A stretch of 64,000 bases of DNA. Origin: an uncultured Atopobiaceae bacterium (GTDB lineage: Bacteria; Actinomycetota; Coriobacteriia; Coriobacteriales; Atopobiaceae). Under the pieces are notes generated by a model. That model did no database searches and had not been told where the DNA came from. It worked only from the letters and a program-made list of their open reading frames with translations. The translations under genes were made by a program, and so were the position numbers. Below are positions 47,554-56,477 of the stretch, one piece after another; the first letter of the stretch is position 1, and each line of letters opens with the position of its first letter. Location of the stretch: positions 248,001 through 312,000 of the forward strand of contig CALUNW010000001.1 in the NCBI GenBank assembly GCA_944322145.1, in the 5' to 3' direction.

Positions 47554-49396
47554 CGGCGCTCACCTCCAGCTCGCCGAGCTCGCGCTCGTCGTGGCTCTGC
47601 TTGTTCTGCGAGAGGTAGACCTCGCGATAGATGGCGTTCCTGCGCAGCAGCTCCTCGTGCGTGCCGATGTCGTTGATGCGTCCGGAGTCCATGACCACGA
47701 TGCGGTCGGCGTCCTCCACGCTCGAGGTGCGCTGGGCGATGATGATCTTGGTGGTCTCGGGAAGGTAGTTTCGGAAGCCCTCGCGGATGAGCCGGTCGGT
47801 CTTGGTGTCCACGGCGCTCGTCGAGTCGTCGAGGATGAGGATCTTCGGCTTCTTGAGCAGGGCGCGCGCGATGCACAGGCGCTGCTTCTGGCCGCCGGAG
47901 ACGTTGGTGCCGCCCTGCTCGATGTAGGTGTCGTACTTGTCGGGGAAGGTCTGGACGAACTCGTCCGCCTGGGCCAGGCGCGCCGCCTCGAGGACCTCCT
48001 CGTCCGTGGCGTGCTCGTTGCCCCAGCGCAGGTTCTCCGCGATGGTTCCCGAGAAGAGCACGTTCTTCTGGAGCACCATGGCCACCGCGTCGCGCAGGGT
48101 CTCGAGGTCGTACTCCCGCACGTCGCGGCCGCCCACGCGGACGCTGCCCTCCGTGACGTCATAGAGGCGCGGGATGAGCTGGACGAGCGTGGTCTTGGCC
48201 GAGCCGGTGGAGCCGATGACGCCGATGACCTCGCCGCTTCTGATGTGCAGGTCGACGTCTCGCAGGGCCTCGCGGCTCTTGTCGCCGCTGTAGGAGAAGC
48301 CCACGGCGTCAAAGTCGATGGAGCCGTCGGCGACCTCGGTCACGGGACGCTCGGGCTGGTCGATGGTGGTCTTGGCGTCGAGGACCTCGTAGATGCGTCG
48401 CGCGTTCTCCTCGCTCATGACCACCTGGGCGAAGATCATCGAGAGCATCATGAGCTGCATGAGCATCATGAAGCCGTAGGTGATCAGCGACGAGAACTGG
48501 CCCACGTCGAGCAGCTCGCCGCGAGAGGAGACGATCGCGTAGGAGCCGGCGTAGATGACGAAGACCATGACGGTGTAGACGCAGAAGTTCATGATCGGCG
48601 CGTTGAGGGCGAGGATGCGCTCGGCGTAGGTGAAGTCGTTCTGGACCTCGGTCGCGGCGCGCTCGTACTTCTGCTTCTCGTAGTCCTCGCGGACGTAGGA
48701 CTTGACCACGCGGATGCCGGCGAGGTTCTCCTCGGCGCGCTCGTTCAGGGCGTCGTACTTGCGGAAGATGCGCCGGAAGACCGGGACGACCTTGCGGATC
48801 ACGCCGAAGAGCGCGAGCGCCAGCACCGGGATGATGATCACGAAGATCAGCGCGAGCCACCCCGCCATGGAGTAGGCGGCGATGAAGGCGAGCACGAGCA
48901 TGAACGGGGAGCGGACGGCCGTGCGGATGAGCATCATGTAGGCCATCTGGACGTTCATGACGTCGGTGGTGATGCGCGTCACGAGCGAGGAGCTCGAGAA
49001 GCGGTCGATGACGGCGAACGAGAAGGTCTGGATGTTGTAGAACATGTCCTTGCGGAGGTTCTTGGCAAAGCCGGTGGACGCCTTGGCGCACGTGAGGCCT
49101 GCGGCCGCGCCGAAGGCGAGCGAGATGAGGGCCATGATCGCGAGGACGGCGCCCGTCGAGACGATCTCGTTCAGGTCGGCGCCGGCCTTGATGGCGTCGA
49201 TGAGGTCTGCCGTGAACAGCGGGATCATGACCTCGAAGACGACCTCGCCGAGGACGAGCAGGGGAGTGAGGACGGCCGCGCGCTTGTACTCGCGCACGCT
49301 TCCCATGAGCCGGCGGCCAACCGTGCCGTAGCCCACGTGCGACGCCGTCTTCACGAACTCCTCGTCCATGACGGGCTTCTGAGGAAGGATGCTCAT
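47546..49396 (-). CDS. Heterodimeric ABC exporter, degenerate-site subunit (pair 1)
   Basis: 616 residues. ATPase differences from canonical: Walker A GSTGSAKTT (Ala for Gly), Walker B ILILDDSTSAVD (Asp for the catalytic Glu) and IIAQRTSSV (Gln for the H-loop His), while the signature VSGGQKQRLCIAR is intact. This is the usual one-dead-site design of heterodimeric exporters. ATG 49396 overlaps the MarR stop (ATGA). Confidence 0.93.
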   Translation of the reverse strand: MSILPQKPVMDEEFVKTASHVGYGTVGRRLMGSVREYKRAAVLTPLLVLGEVVFEVMIPLFTADLIDAIKAGADLNEIVSTGAVLAIMALISLAFGAAAGLTCAKASTGFAKNLRKDMFYNIQTFSFAVIDRFSSSSLVTRITTDVMNVQMAYMMLIRTAVRSPFMLVLAFIAAYSMAGWLALIFVIIIPVLALALFGVIRKVVPVFRRIFRKYDALNERAEENLAGIRVVKSYVREDYEKQKYERAATEVQNDFTYAERILALNAPIMNFCVYTVMVFVIYAGSYAIVSSRGELLDVGQFSSLITYGFMMLMQLMMLSMIFAQVVMSEENARRIYEVLDAKTTIDQPERPVTEVADGSIDFDAVGFSYSGDKSREALRDVDLHIRSGEVIGVIGSTGSAKTTLVQLIPRLYDVTEGSVRVGGRDVREYDLETLRDAVAMVLQKNVLFSGTIAENLRWGNEHATDEEVLEAARLAQADEFVQTFPDKYDTYIEQGGTNVSGGQKQRLCIARALLKKPKILILDDSTSAVDTKTDRLIREGFRNYLPETTKIIIAQRTSSVEDADRIVVMDSGRINDIGTHEELLRRNAIYREVYLSQNKQSHDERELGELEVSADE

Positions 49397-49884
49397 CTCC
49401 CATCTCCCTTCTCGGTCTTTTCGGTCTTCTCGCCCTTCTCGGCGGACTCGAGCTCGGCCCAGCGGGCGGCGACGCGGTCGAGCGTCTCGACGAGCCGGTC
49501 CCGCTCCTCCGCGTCGAGGCAGTCGAAGGCGCGGGACTCGAACTCGGCCCTCGTGCGGATGACCTCGCGGGCGCGCGCCTCGCCCTCGGGCGTGAGGGTG
49601 ACCGTGAGCTGGCGGCGGTCCGTCGCGGACCGCTCTCGCGTGACGAGCCCCTCTGCCTCGAGCTTGGCGATGACCTCGGAGAGCGACGCGGAGGTGATGC
49701 ACGAGGCCTCCTGCAAATCGCGTTGCGTCATCTCGGAGCCGTTGGAGAGAAGCTCGACGAGTATGTGCTGCTTGCCGTTTCGACCGCCCCAGTGGACGTG
49801 GAGGTAGTAGCCGAAGTACCCGAAGTTGCGCATGATGCGCGTCTCGGTACTCGGGCTGGAGCTCTTTTCCTCCGTATCACACAC
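49393..49884 (-). CDS. MarR-family regulator of the exporter
   Basis: 163 residues from the GTG at 49884, chosen for AAGGAGG 5 bases before it; the frame could extend to 49923, but that extension covers the palindrome below. The winged helix is seen at SEMTQRDLQEASCITSASLSEVIAKLEAEGLVTRE, with wing RSATDRRQLTVTLT. C-terminal tail is Lys/Glu repeats. First gene of the operon with exporter pair 1, and likely an autoregulator that senses an exported compound. Confidence 0.9.
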   Translation of the reverse strand: MCDTEEKSSSPSTETRIMRNFGYFGYYLHVHWGGRNGKQHILVELLSNGSEMTQRDLQEASCITSASLSEVIAKLEAEGLVTRERSATDRRQLTVTLTPEGEARAREVIRTRAEFESRAFDCLDAEERDRLVETLDRVAARWAELESAEKGEKTEKTEKGDGR

Positions 49885-49906
49885 GGCAGCCTCCTTCCCC
49901 TTAGAT

Positions 49907-49968
49907 AACTGCAGTTCACACACAACTTTGGGGCCTTAGGGAGATGATGTCAAGGTACCATGCGATAT
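49907..49968 (-). promoter_or_regulatory. MarR/exporter promoter region with a motif shared with exporter pair 2
   Basis: Contains a small palindrome AACTGCAGTT (49907-49916) and, at 49947-49968, ATGTCAAGGTACCATGCGAT. The latter nearly matches 54253-54272 ahead of exporter pair 2 (two mismatches in 20). On the minus strand it includes TTGACA. Candidate operator or promoter for both exporters. Confidence 0.6.
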
Positions 49969-50073
49969 CCTCAAGCCGTCGGGGATGAAGGCGCTTAGCA
50001 GGCCCCGGACGCCCCGGTTTTCCTCATGCGACGCGGGCGCACCGCCCGAATTCGGACGGCATACGTTATCGCA

Positions 50074-50208
50074 GGTGCCGGTTTCCGCAGGTGCCGGAAT
50101 CCGGCCGAATGCGTGTTTAGGTGCCAAAATCCGGGCGAATGCGTGTCCGTCGCACGCATATGACGGGATTTTGGCACCGATTCACGCATTTCGCGGAAAT
50201 CAGGCACC
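50074..50208. repeat. Four-copy inverted cassette, family B (best-preserved member)
   Basis: Direct copies at 50090-50115 and 50120-50145 (GGTGCC-n-AATCCGG-n-ATGCGTG), inverted copies at 50151-50178 and 50183-50208, plus a half copy at 50074. The inner and outer pairs can form one long hairpin. It lies in the 430-base gap between MarR and exporter pair 2, where no gene is seen. Confidence 0.88.
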
Positions 50209-50223
50209 AGGGCCGGGCACAAA

Positions 50224-50296
50224 AGGCCCCGCCCCGCTCTGAGGAGAAGGCTCGCAAGGCGCACTTCTCGCAGGAGCGGGGCGGGGCGGGGCGGAC
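50224..50296 (-). terminator. Hairpin terminator of exporter pair 2
   Basis: Long GC arms GCCCCGCCCCGCTC and GAGCGGGGCGGGGC, with the loop containing another CTTCTCGC. It follows the stop of 50315-52342 on the minus strand. Confidence 0.65.
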
Positions 50297-50314
50297 GAAA
50301 CGCGTGGTCAGGGC

Positions 50315-52342
50315 TTACTCGAGCTCGAAGGCCCCGGTGTAGAGCTGGTAGTACGTGCCCCTCTTGGCGATCAGCTCGTCGTGGCTGCCGCGCTCGATGA
50401 TGCGGCCGTGGTCCAGGACGATGATCGCGTCGGAGTTGCGCACGGTGGAGAGGCGGTGCGCGATGACGAAGGTGGTGCGCCCGGTCATGAGCGCGTCCAT
50501 GCCGCGCTGGACGATCTCCTCGGTGTGGGTGTCGATCGAGGACGTGGCCTCGTCGAGGATCATCACGGGCGGGTCGGCCACGGCGCAGCGGGCGATGGAG
50601 AGCAGCTGGCGCTGGCCCTGCGAGAGGTTGGAGCCGTTGTCGGAGAGCATGGTCTGGTAGCCCTCGGGCAGGCGCTTGATGAATCCGTCGGCGCCCACGA
50701 GGCGCGCCGCGGCCATGCACTCCTCGTCGGTGGCGTCGAGCCGTCCGAAGCGGATGTTGTCCATGACGGTGCCCGTGAACAGGTTCACGTCCTGAAGCAC
50801 CACGCCCAGCGAGCGGCGCAGGTCGCTCTTCTTGATCTTGTTGATGTTGATGCCGTCGTAGCGGATCTTGCCGTCCTCGATGTCGTAGAAGCGGTTGATG
50901 AGGTTGGTGATCGTGGTCTTGCCCGCGCCGGTGGCGCCGACGAAGGCGATCTTCTCGCCCGGCTTGGCCCAGACGCTCACGTCGTGCAGGACGGTGTGGC
51001 CCTTGCGGTAGGCAAAGTCGACGTCGAAGAGGCGCACGTCGCCGGCGAGCGGGGTGTAGGTGAGCGAGCCGTCGCCGTGCGGGTGGCGCCATGCCCACTG
51101 GCCTGCCCAGTTCTCGGCGCGGCGGTCGCACTCGCGCACGGCACCGTCGCGGTCGATCGTGCAGGCCACGAGCTCGACGTAGCCCTCGTCCTGCTCGACC
51201 GGCTCGTCCATGAGCTCGAAGAGGCGCTCGGCGCCGGCGAGGCCCATGACGACGGAGTTGATCTGCTGGGAGATCTGGCCGATCTGGCCGGCGAACTGCT
51301 TGGTCATATTGAGGAACGGCACCGTGACGGCGATGGAGAAGGGCAGGCCCGAGATGGAGAGGTTGGGCATGCCGGTCTCGATGAACACGCCGCCCGCGAG
51401 GGCCACGATGACGTAGATCAGGTTGCCGAGGTTCATGAGGATGGGGCCGAGCGTGTTGGTGTACATGTTCGCGGCGCGGCTCGCCTCGTAGAGGCGGCGG
51501 TTGCGCACGTCGAAGTCCTCCTGCGCGGCGTCCTCGTGGCAGAAGACCTTGACGACGCGCTGGCCGTTCATGACCTCCTCGATGTGGCCCTCGACGATGC
51601 CGATCTCACGCTGCTGCGCCACGAAGTTGCGGGCGGAGCGCGAGCCGAGTACCTTGGTCATGTAGCCCATGAACAGCACGCCGGCCACGATGACGACGGC
51701 CATCCAGACGCTGTAGTAGATCATGACCGAGAAGACCGAGACGAGCGTGACCGCGGTCAGGGTGATGTTGGGCAGCGACTGGCCGATCATCTGGCGCAGC
51801 GCGTCGATGTCGTTGGTGTAGTGGCTCATGATGTCGCCGCGCTGGTGCTGGTCGAAGTAGCTGATCGGCAGGTCCTGCATGTGGCCGAAGAGGCGCTCGC
51901 GGAACTTCTCGAGCGAGCCCTGCGTGATGACGGCCATGGCGCGCGTCCAGGTGAAGTTGAGGACGAGCGAGACCACGTAGATGCCCACGAGCGTGAGCAC
52001 GAGCGAGGTGATGCTGCCGGCCACGGCCTCCCAGTCGCCGTCCTGCCAGGTGGCGGTCACGATCTCGAGCGTGCGCTGCATGAACGTGGCGGGCAGCGCC
52101 GAGAGGATCGCGGAGACGATGATGCAGACGATCACGAGCGGCAGCATCTTGGGATAGAACGAGAAGAGCATCTTGATGAGGCGGCCGAGGGTCTTGCCGC
52201 GTCCGCCGCGGCGGCGGGGCTGGTCGGGGACCTGGCGGCCGGCGACGTTCTGGCGCTCGGGCTCGCGCTCGGCCTCGGTGGGCTGGTTGGAGCCCGTCAC
52301 GTTCTTGAGGACGTTCTCGGCGGAGTTGCTGTTGGACGCCAT
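50315..52342 (-). CDS. Heterodimeric ABC exporter, canonical subunit (pair 2)
   Basis: 675 residues. Same design as 45625-47553: Walker B VMILDEATSSID, signature LSQGQRQLLSIAR, VIAHRLST and the WAWRHPH insert. The N-terminus has ~50 extra polar residues. The last ~300 residues differ little from pair 1. Its ATG overlaps the partner stop by one base (TAATG). Confidence 0.93.
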   Translation of the reverse strand: MASNSNSAENVLKNVTGSNQPTEAEREPERQNVAGRQVPDQPRRRGGRGKTLGRLIKMLFSFYPKMLPLVIVCIIVSAILSALPATFMQRTLEIVTATWQDGDWEAVAGSITSLVLTLVGIYVVSLVLNFTWTRAMAVITQGSLEKFRERLFGHMQDLPISYFDQHQRGDIMSHYTNDIDALRQMIGQSLPNITLTAVTLVSVFSVMIYYSVWMAVVIVAGVLFMGYMTKVLGSRSARNFVAQQREIGIVEGHIEEVMNGQRVVKVFCHEDAAQEDFDVRNRRLYEASRAANMYTNTLGPILMNLGNLIYVIVALAGGVFIETGMPNLSISGLPFSIAVTVPFLNMTKQFAGQIGQISQQINSVVMGLAGAERLFELMDEPVEQDEGYVELVACTIDRDGAVRECDRRAENWAGQWAWRHPHGDGSLTYTPLAGDVRLFDVDFAYRKGHTVLHDVSVWAKPGEKIAFVGATGAGKTTITNLINRFYDIEDGKIRYDGININKIKKSDLRRSLGVVLQDVNLFTGTVMDNIRFGRLDATDEECMAAARLVGADGFIKRLPEGYQTMLSDNGSNLSQGQRQLLSIARCAVADPPVMILDEATSSIDTHTEEIVQRGMDALMTGRTTFVIAHRLSTVRNSDAIIVLDHGRIIERGSHDELIAKRGTYYQLYTGAFELE

Positions 52343-54207
52343 TACGCCTCACCTCCCTTCGCGGCCTCGACGGGCGCGGCGGTCTTTGCGGCGGGCTCGT
52401 CGTCCTTATCGGCGCCAGACTCAGGCGCGGCCTCCTGGCTCGTGCGGTTCTGGGCGAGGTAGGTGTCGCGGTAGAACGGGCAGCTCTCCATGAGCTCGTC
52501 GTGGGTGCCCAGGCCAGCGATGTGGCCGTTGTCCAGCACCAGGATGCGGTCGGCGTCCTGCACCGAGCTCGTGCGCTGGGCGATGATGATCTTGGTGGCC
52601 TCGGGCAGGTAGGTCTTGAGGCCCTCGCGGATGAGCGCGTCGGTCTTGGTGTCGACGGCGCTCGTGGAGTCGTCGAGGATCAGCACCTTGGGGTGCTTGA
52701 GGAGGGCGCGCGCGATGCACAGGCGCTGCTTCTGGCCGCCGGAGACGTTGGTGCCGCCCTGCTCGATGTAGTAGTCGTACTTGTTGGGGAGGCCCTGGAT
52801 GAACTCGTCGGCCTGGGCGAGCTTGCAGACCTCAACGAGCTCGTCGTAGGTGGCGTCCGGGTTGCCCCAGCGCAGGTTCTCCTTGATGGAGCCCGAGAAG
52901 AGCACGTTCTTCTGGAGCACCACGGCCACGTTGTTGCGCAGGAACTCGAGGTCGTAGTCGCGCACGTCGACGCCGCCTACCTTGACCGAGCCCTCGGTCA
53001 CGTCGTAGAGGCGGCTGATGAGGTTCACGAGCGACGTCTTGGCCGATCCCGTTCCGCCCATGATGCCGATGGTCTCGCCGCTCTTGATGTGCAGGTCGAT
53101 CTCGGCCAGGGCGCGGTGCTCCGCCTTCTCGGAGTACTTGAACGTCACGTTGTCGAAGTCGATCGAGCCGTCGCGCATCTCGGTCTCGGGGTGAGCGGGG
53201 TTCTTGATCGTGGGCTCGGTCGTGAGGACCTCGCAGATGCGCTCGGCGCTCTCCTGCGCCATCGTGATCATGGCAAAGACCATCGAGACCATCATGAGCG
53301 CCATGAGGATCATGAAGCCGTAGGTGGTCAGCGCCGAGAGCTGGCCCACGTTGAGCAGCGCGCCCTGGCTGGAGATGATGAGGTAGCTGCCAAACTGAAG
53401 CGTCACGGCAAAGACGATGTACACGGCGAGGTTCATCATCGGCGTGTTGAGCGCGAGGATCTTCTCGGCGCGGGTGAAGTCGGCGCAGACGTCCTGCGCG
53501 GCGCGTCCGAACTTCTCCTTCTCAAAGTCCTGGCGCACGTAGCTCTTGACGTCGCGCATGCCGGTGACGTTCTCCTCGATGGACTCGTTGAGGGCGTCGT
53601 ACTTGTGGAAGACCGAGCGGAAGATCGGGTGCACGGTGCGCACGACCTTGTAGAGGCCAAAGCCCAGGATCGGAACGATGATCACGAAGACCAGGGCGAG
53701 CGGGCCGGCCATGATGAAGGCCATGACGATGCCCGCGAGCAGCAGGAAGGGGCAGCGGATGGCCGTGCGGATGACCATCATGTAGGCGAGCTGCACGTTG
53801 GTGATGTCGGTGGTGAGGCGCGTCACGAGCGAGCTCGACGAGAACTGGTCGATGTTGGCGAACGAGAAGCGCTGCACCGCCGCGAAGACGTCGTGGCGCA
53901 GGTTCATCGCGAAGCCGCACGACGCCTGGCTGCACGTGATGCCGGCGCCGATGCCAAAGGCGAGCGACGCGAGCGCCATGAGGACGAGCGCGCCCGCGTA
54001 GGGGAGCAGCTGGGGCAGGCCCGCACCGGCCTGGATCGAGTTGATGAGCTGAGCGGTCACGAACGGGATCGCGACCTCCATGACGACCTCGCCCGACACG
54101 ATGATCGGCGTGGCGATCGAGGGCGCCTTGAACTCGCGGAGGCTCTTTGTGAGCGTGCGGACGACGTCGCGCCCGCTGAGCCCGAGCCCCTTGTTCTTCT
54201 TGTGCAT
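52342..54207 (-). CDS. Heterodimeric ABC exporter, degenerate-site subunit (pair 2)
   Basis: 621 residues. GGTGSAKTS Walker A, ILDDSTSAVD Walker B (Asp for Glu) and IIAQRTSSV (Gln for His), the same degenerate set as 47546-49396. C-terminal ~30 residues are Ala/Glu/Asp-rich. AAAGGAG lies 4 bases before the ATG. Unlike pair 1 it has no regulator gene in front, only the shared motif at 54253. Confidence 0.93.
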   Translation of the reverse strand: MHKKNKGLGLSGRDVVRTLTKSLREFKAPSIATPIIVSGEVVMEVAIPFVTAQLINSIQAGAGLPQLLPYAGALVLMALASLAFGIGAGITCSQASCGFAMNLRHDVFAAVQRFSFANIDQFSSSSLVTRLTTDITNVQLAYMMVIRTAIRCPFLLLAGIVMAFIMAGPLALVFVIIVPILGFGLYKVVRTVHPIFRSVFHKYDALNESIEENVTGMRDVKSYVRQDFEKEKFGRAAQDVCADFTRAEKILALNTPMMNLAVYIVFAVTLQFGSYLIISSQGALLNVGQLSALTTYGFMILMALMMVSMVFAMITMAQESAERICEVLTTEPTIKNPAHPETEMRDGSIDFDNVTFKYSEKAEHRALAEIDLHIKSGETIGIMGGTGSAKTSLVNLISRLYDVTEGSVKVGGVDVRDYDLEFLRNNVAVVLQKNVLFSGSIKENLRWGNPDATYDELVEVCKLAQADEFIQGLPNKYDYYIEQGGTNVSGGQKQRLCIARALLKHPKVLILDDSTSAVDTKTDALIREGLKTYLPEATKIIIAQRTSSVQDADRILVLDNGHIAGLGTHDELMESCPFYRDTYLAQNRTSQEAAPESGADKDDEPAAKTAAPVEAAKGGEA

Positions 54208-54252
54208 ATGACTCCTTTCGACAACGGGTCATTTTGCGACGGCGCGCGGGAG

Positions 54253-54288
54253 ATTTCAAGGTACCGTGCGATTATTTGCGCGGTACCG
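54253..54288 (-). promoter_or_regulatory. Shared GGTACC motif and inverted repeat ahead of exporter pair 2
   Basis: ATTTCAAGGTACCGTGCGAT (54253-54272) nearly repeats 49947-49966. Here a second GGTACC follows, so GGTACCGTGCG and CGCGGTACC make an inverted repeat (54260-54288). Possible operator for the MarR protein encoded at 49393. Confidence 0.55.
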
Positions 54289-54398
54289 AACAAAATCATC
54301 ATCAAGGGTGGGCGGGACAGAAATGTAATGACCCGGCGAACGGTGGTTTCTGCAGCTCGGAGCATCCGGCGAACGGCAGCTTACAATCGGTCGCGCAA

Positions 54399-54428
54399 TT
54401 GTAAGGCGCTCTGTAAGCCAAATGTAAG
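54399..54428 (+). promoter_or_regulatory. Pho box of the pst operon
   Basis: Three direct TGTAAG repeats at 54400, 54412 and 54423 (spacing 12 and 11, one helical turn), the layout bound by PhoB/PhoP dimers. A TTACAAT in the other orientation is at 54381. A weak -10, TAATGG, is at 54446. The regulator phoP is the seventh gene of this operon, implying self-control. Confidence 0.8.
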
Positions 54429-54555
54429 CCACGGTCAGGCTCCCGTAATGGGTGGGCGACGAGGTCCCGGGGGCGGGCGAGAAGAACCTAGGATGCAAGC
54501 GAAACGGCACGGCCCCCGCGGGGGACGGGCCACATCCACGGGAAAGGATACCTTC

Positions 54556-55503
54556 ATGTCCAAGTTCGATCTCTCTCGTCGCCAGTTCGTCGCCGCCTTC
54601 GGCGCCACCGCCGCGCTCGCCGGCCTCGCCGCCTGCAACTCCTCCGAGCCCGCCGCCGAGGGCACCGAGGGCGAGGGCACCGACACCGCCGCGCTCGTCG
54701 GCTCCATCTCCTGCTCCGGCGCCACCTCCTTCCAGCCGCTCGTCGAGAAGGCCCGCGACGCCTTCCAGGACGCCAACCCCGACGTCTCCGTCGCCATCTC
54801 CGGCGGCGGCTCCGGCCAGGGTCTCTCCCAGGTCGCCGAGGGCTCCGTCCAGATCGGCCGCTCCGACGTCTTCGCCGAGGAGAAGCTCGAGGCCGACCAG
54901 CTCGAGGGCCTCGTCGACAACCAGGTCTGCATCGTGGGCATGGGCCCGATCGTGAACGCCGACGTCGACGTCACCGACATCACCACCGAGCAGCTCAAGG
55001 GCATCTTCCTGGGCGAGATCACCGACTGGGCCGACCTCGGCGGCACCGCCGGCACCATCCAGGTCATCCAGCGCGAGGCCGGCTCCGGCACCCGCGCCAC
55101 CTTCGAGGCCGCCGTCCTCGGCGGCGAGGTCGCCCCGGACAGCTTCCGCCCGGTCGCCGAGGTCGACTCCTCGGGCACCGTCGTCGAGCAGGTCGCCGCG
55201 ACCGCCGGCTCCATCTCCTACGTCGCCTTCAACTACATGGAGAACGACGGCATCAAGGCCCTCACCGTCGACGGCGTCGAGCCCACGCAGGAAAACGTCG
55301 AGTCCGGCGACTTCACCATCTGGGCGTACGAGCACATGTACACCCGCGAGGACGAGGACGAGTCCACCGCTGCCGTGACCAAGGCCTTCATCGAGTTCAT
55401 GCTCTCCGACGACTTCGCGGCCACGGTCGTGGAGGAGGGCTTCATCCCCATGGGCGACATGAAGGTCAAGAAGGACGCCGAGGGCAACGTCACCGCCGCC
55501 TAG
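54556..55503 (+). CDS. pstS: Phosphate ABC transporter substrate-binding lipoprotein
   Basis: 315 residues. Twin-Arg signal SRRQFVA (8-14) and lipobox AGLAAC, so a lipoprotein probably exported by Tat. The binding fold has GATSFQPL near the start, SGGGSGQGLSQV, and the phosphate-contacting REAGSGTRATFE. Binds phosphate at the cell surface for PstCAB. First gene after the Pho box. Confidence 0.95.
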   Translation: MSKFDLSRRQFVAAFGATAALAGLAACNSSEPAAEGTEGEGTDTAALVGSISCSGATSFQPLVEKARDAFQDANPDVSVAISGGGSGQGLSQVAEGSVQIGRSDVFAEEKLEADQLEGLVDNQVCIVGMGPIVNADVDVTDITTEQLKGIFLGEITDWADLGGTAGTIQVIQREAGSGTRATFEAAVLGGEVAPDSFRPVAEVDSSGTVVEQVAATAGSISYVAFNYMENDGIKALTVDGVEPTQENVESGDFTIWAYEHMYTREDEDESTAAVTKAFIEFMLSDDFAATVVEEGFIPMGDMKVKKDAEGNVTAA

Positions 55504-55521
55504 CACCTGTTTCCTCCCTGC

Positions 55522-55549
55522 GGCGGCGTCCCCTCCCGGGGGCGCCGCC
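55522..55549 (+). promoter_or_regulatory. pstS-pstC intercistronic hairpin
   Basis: GGCGGCG...CGCCGCC stem between pstS and pstC. It likely shields the pstS message and lets only part of transcription continue, matching the common excess of PstS over the membrane parts. Confidence 0.6.
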
Positions 55550-55577
55550 GTTCCCTTGACGAGAAAGGCTCCTCCAT

Positions 55578-56477
55578 ATGGCAAACCTCATGCCCAAGCG
55601 GAGGCTCGAGAACATCGGCCTGGGAATCACGGGCTTTTGCGTCGCGCTCGTCGCGCTCGTCGTCGTCACGCTCATCTTCATGGTGGCGCAGCAGGGCCTC
55701 ACCACGTTCTTCGTGGACGGCCTCAACCCGATCGACTTCTTCTTCGGCCAGAACTGGATTCCCGAGCAGGAGCGCTACGGCGCGCTGCCCATGATCGTGG
55801 GCTCCTTTGCCGTGACGCTGCTCTCGACCGCCTTCGCCCTCCCCGTCGCCATCGGATCGGCGATCTTCGTCGTCGAGGTCGCCCCGTCCTTCGGCCGCCG
55901 CATCTTCCAGCCGTTCATCGAGCTGCTCGTTGGCATCCCGTCGGTCGTCTACGGCGTCCTCGGCCTCTACGTGATCAACTCGCTCATCAAGGCGATCTTC
56001 GGCGACGCCGCGCCCACCGGCGCCGGCATCCTCTCCGGCTCGCTCGTGCTCGCCATCATGATCCTCCCCACGATCACCACGCTCTCCATGGACGCCCTGC
56101 GCGCCGTGCCCAACCAGTACCGCGAGGGCTCCTACGCCCTGGGCTGCACCCGCTGGCAGACCACCTGGCACGTCGTGCTCAAGAGCGCCCTTCCCTCGCT
56201 CATGACGGCAGTCATCCTGGGCATGACCCGCGCCTTCGGCGAGACGCTCGCCGTCCAGATGGTCATCGGCGGCGTCGAGCGCTCTATGCCCATGGGTCTT
56301 CTCGACCCCGCCTCCACGCTCACGGCGGCGCTCACGGCCGGCCTCTCCAACGCGGTCTCCGGCTCGGTCTACTACCACGCCCTGTGGTCGCTCGGCATGA
56401 TCCTGCTCGCGATGTCGCTCGTCTTCATCCTGATCATCCACCTCATCGGCAGGAAGGGGGCGAAGGCCAATGGCTAG
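55578..56477 (+). CDS. pstC: Phosphate ABC transporter permease PstC
   Basis: 299 residues, six helices. The ATPase-contact loop (EGSYALGCTRWQTTWHVVLKSALPSLMTAVILG) has the EAA-type pattern. Overlaps pstA by 8 bases. Confidence 0.95.
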   Translation: MANLMPKRRLENIGLGITGFCVALVALVVVTLIFMVAQQGLTTFFVDGLNPIDFFFGQNWIPEQERYGALPMIVGSFAVTLLSTAFALPVAIGSAIFVVEVAPSFGRRIFQPFIELLVGIPSVVYGVLGLYVINSLIKAIFGDAAPTGAGILSGSLVLAIMILPTITTLSMDALRAVPNQYREGSYALGCTRWQTTWHVVLKSALPSLMTAVILGMTRAFGETLAVQMVIGGVERSMPMGLLDPASTLTAALTAGLSNAVSGSVYYHALWSLGMILLAMSLVFILIIHLIGRKGAKANG

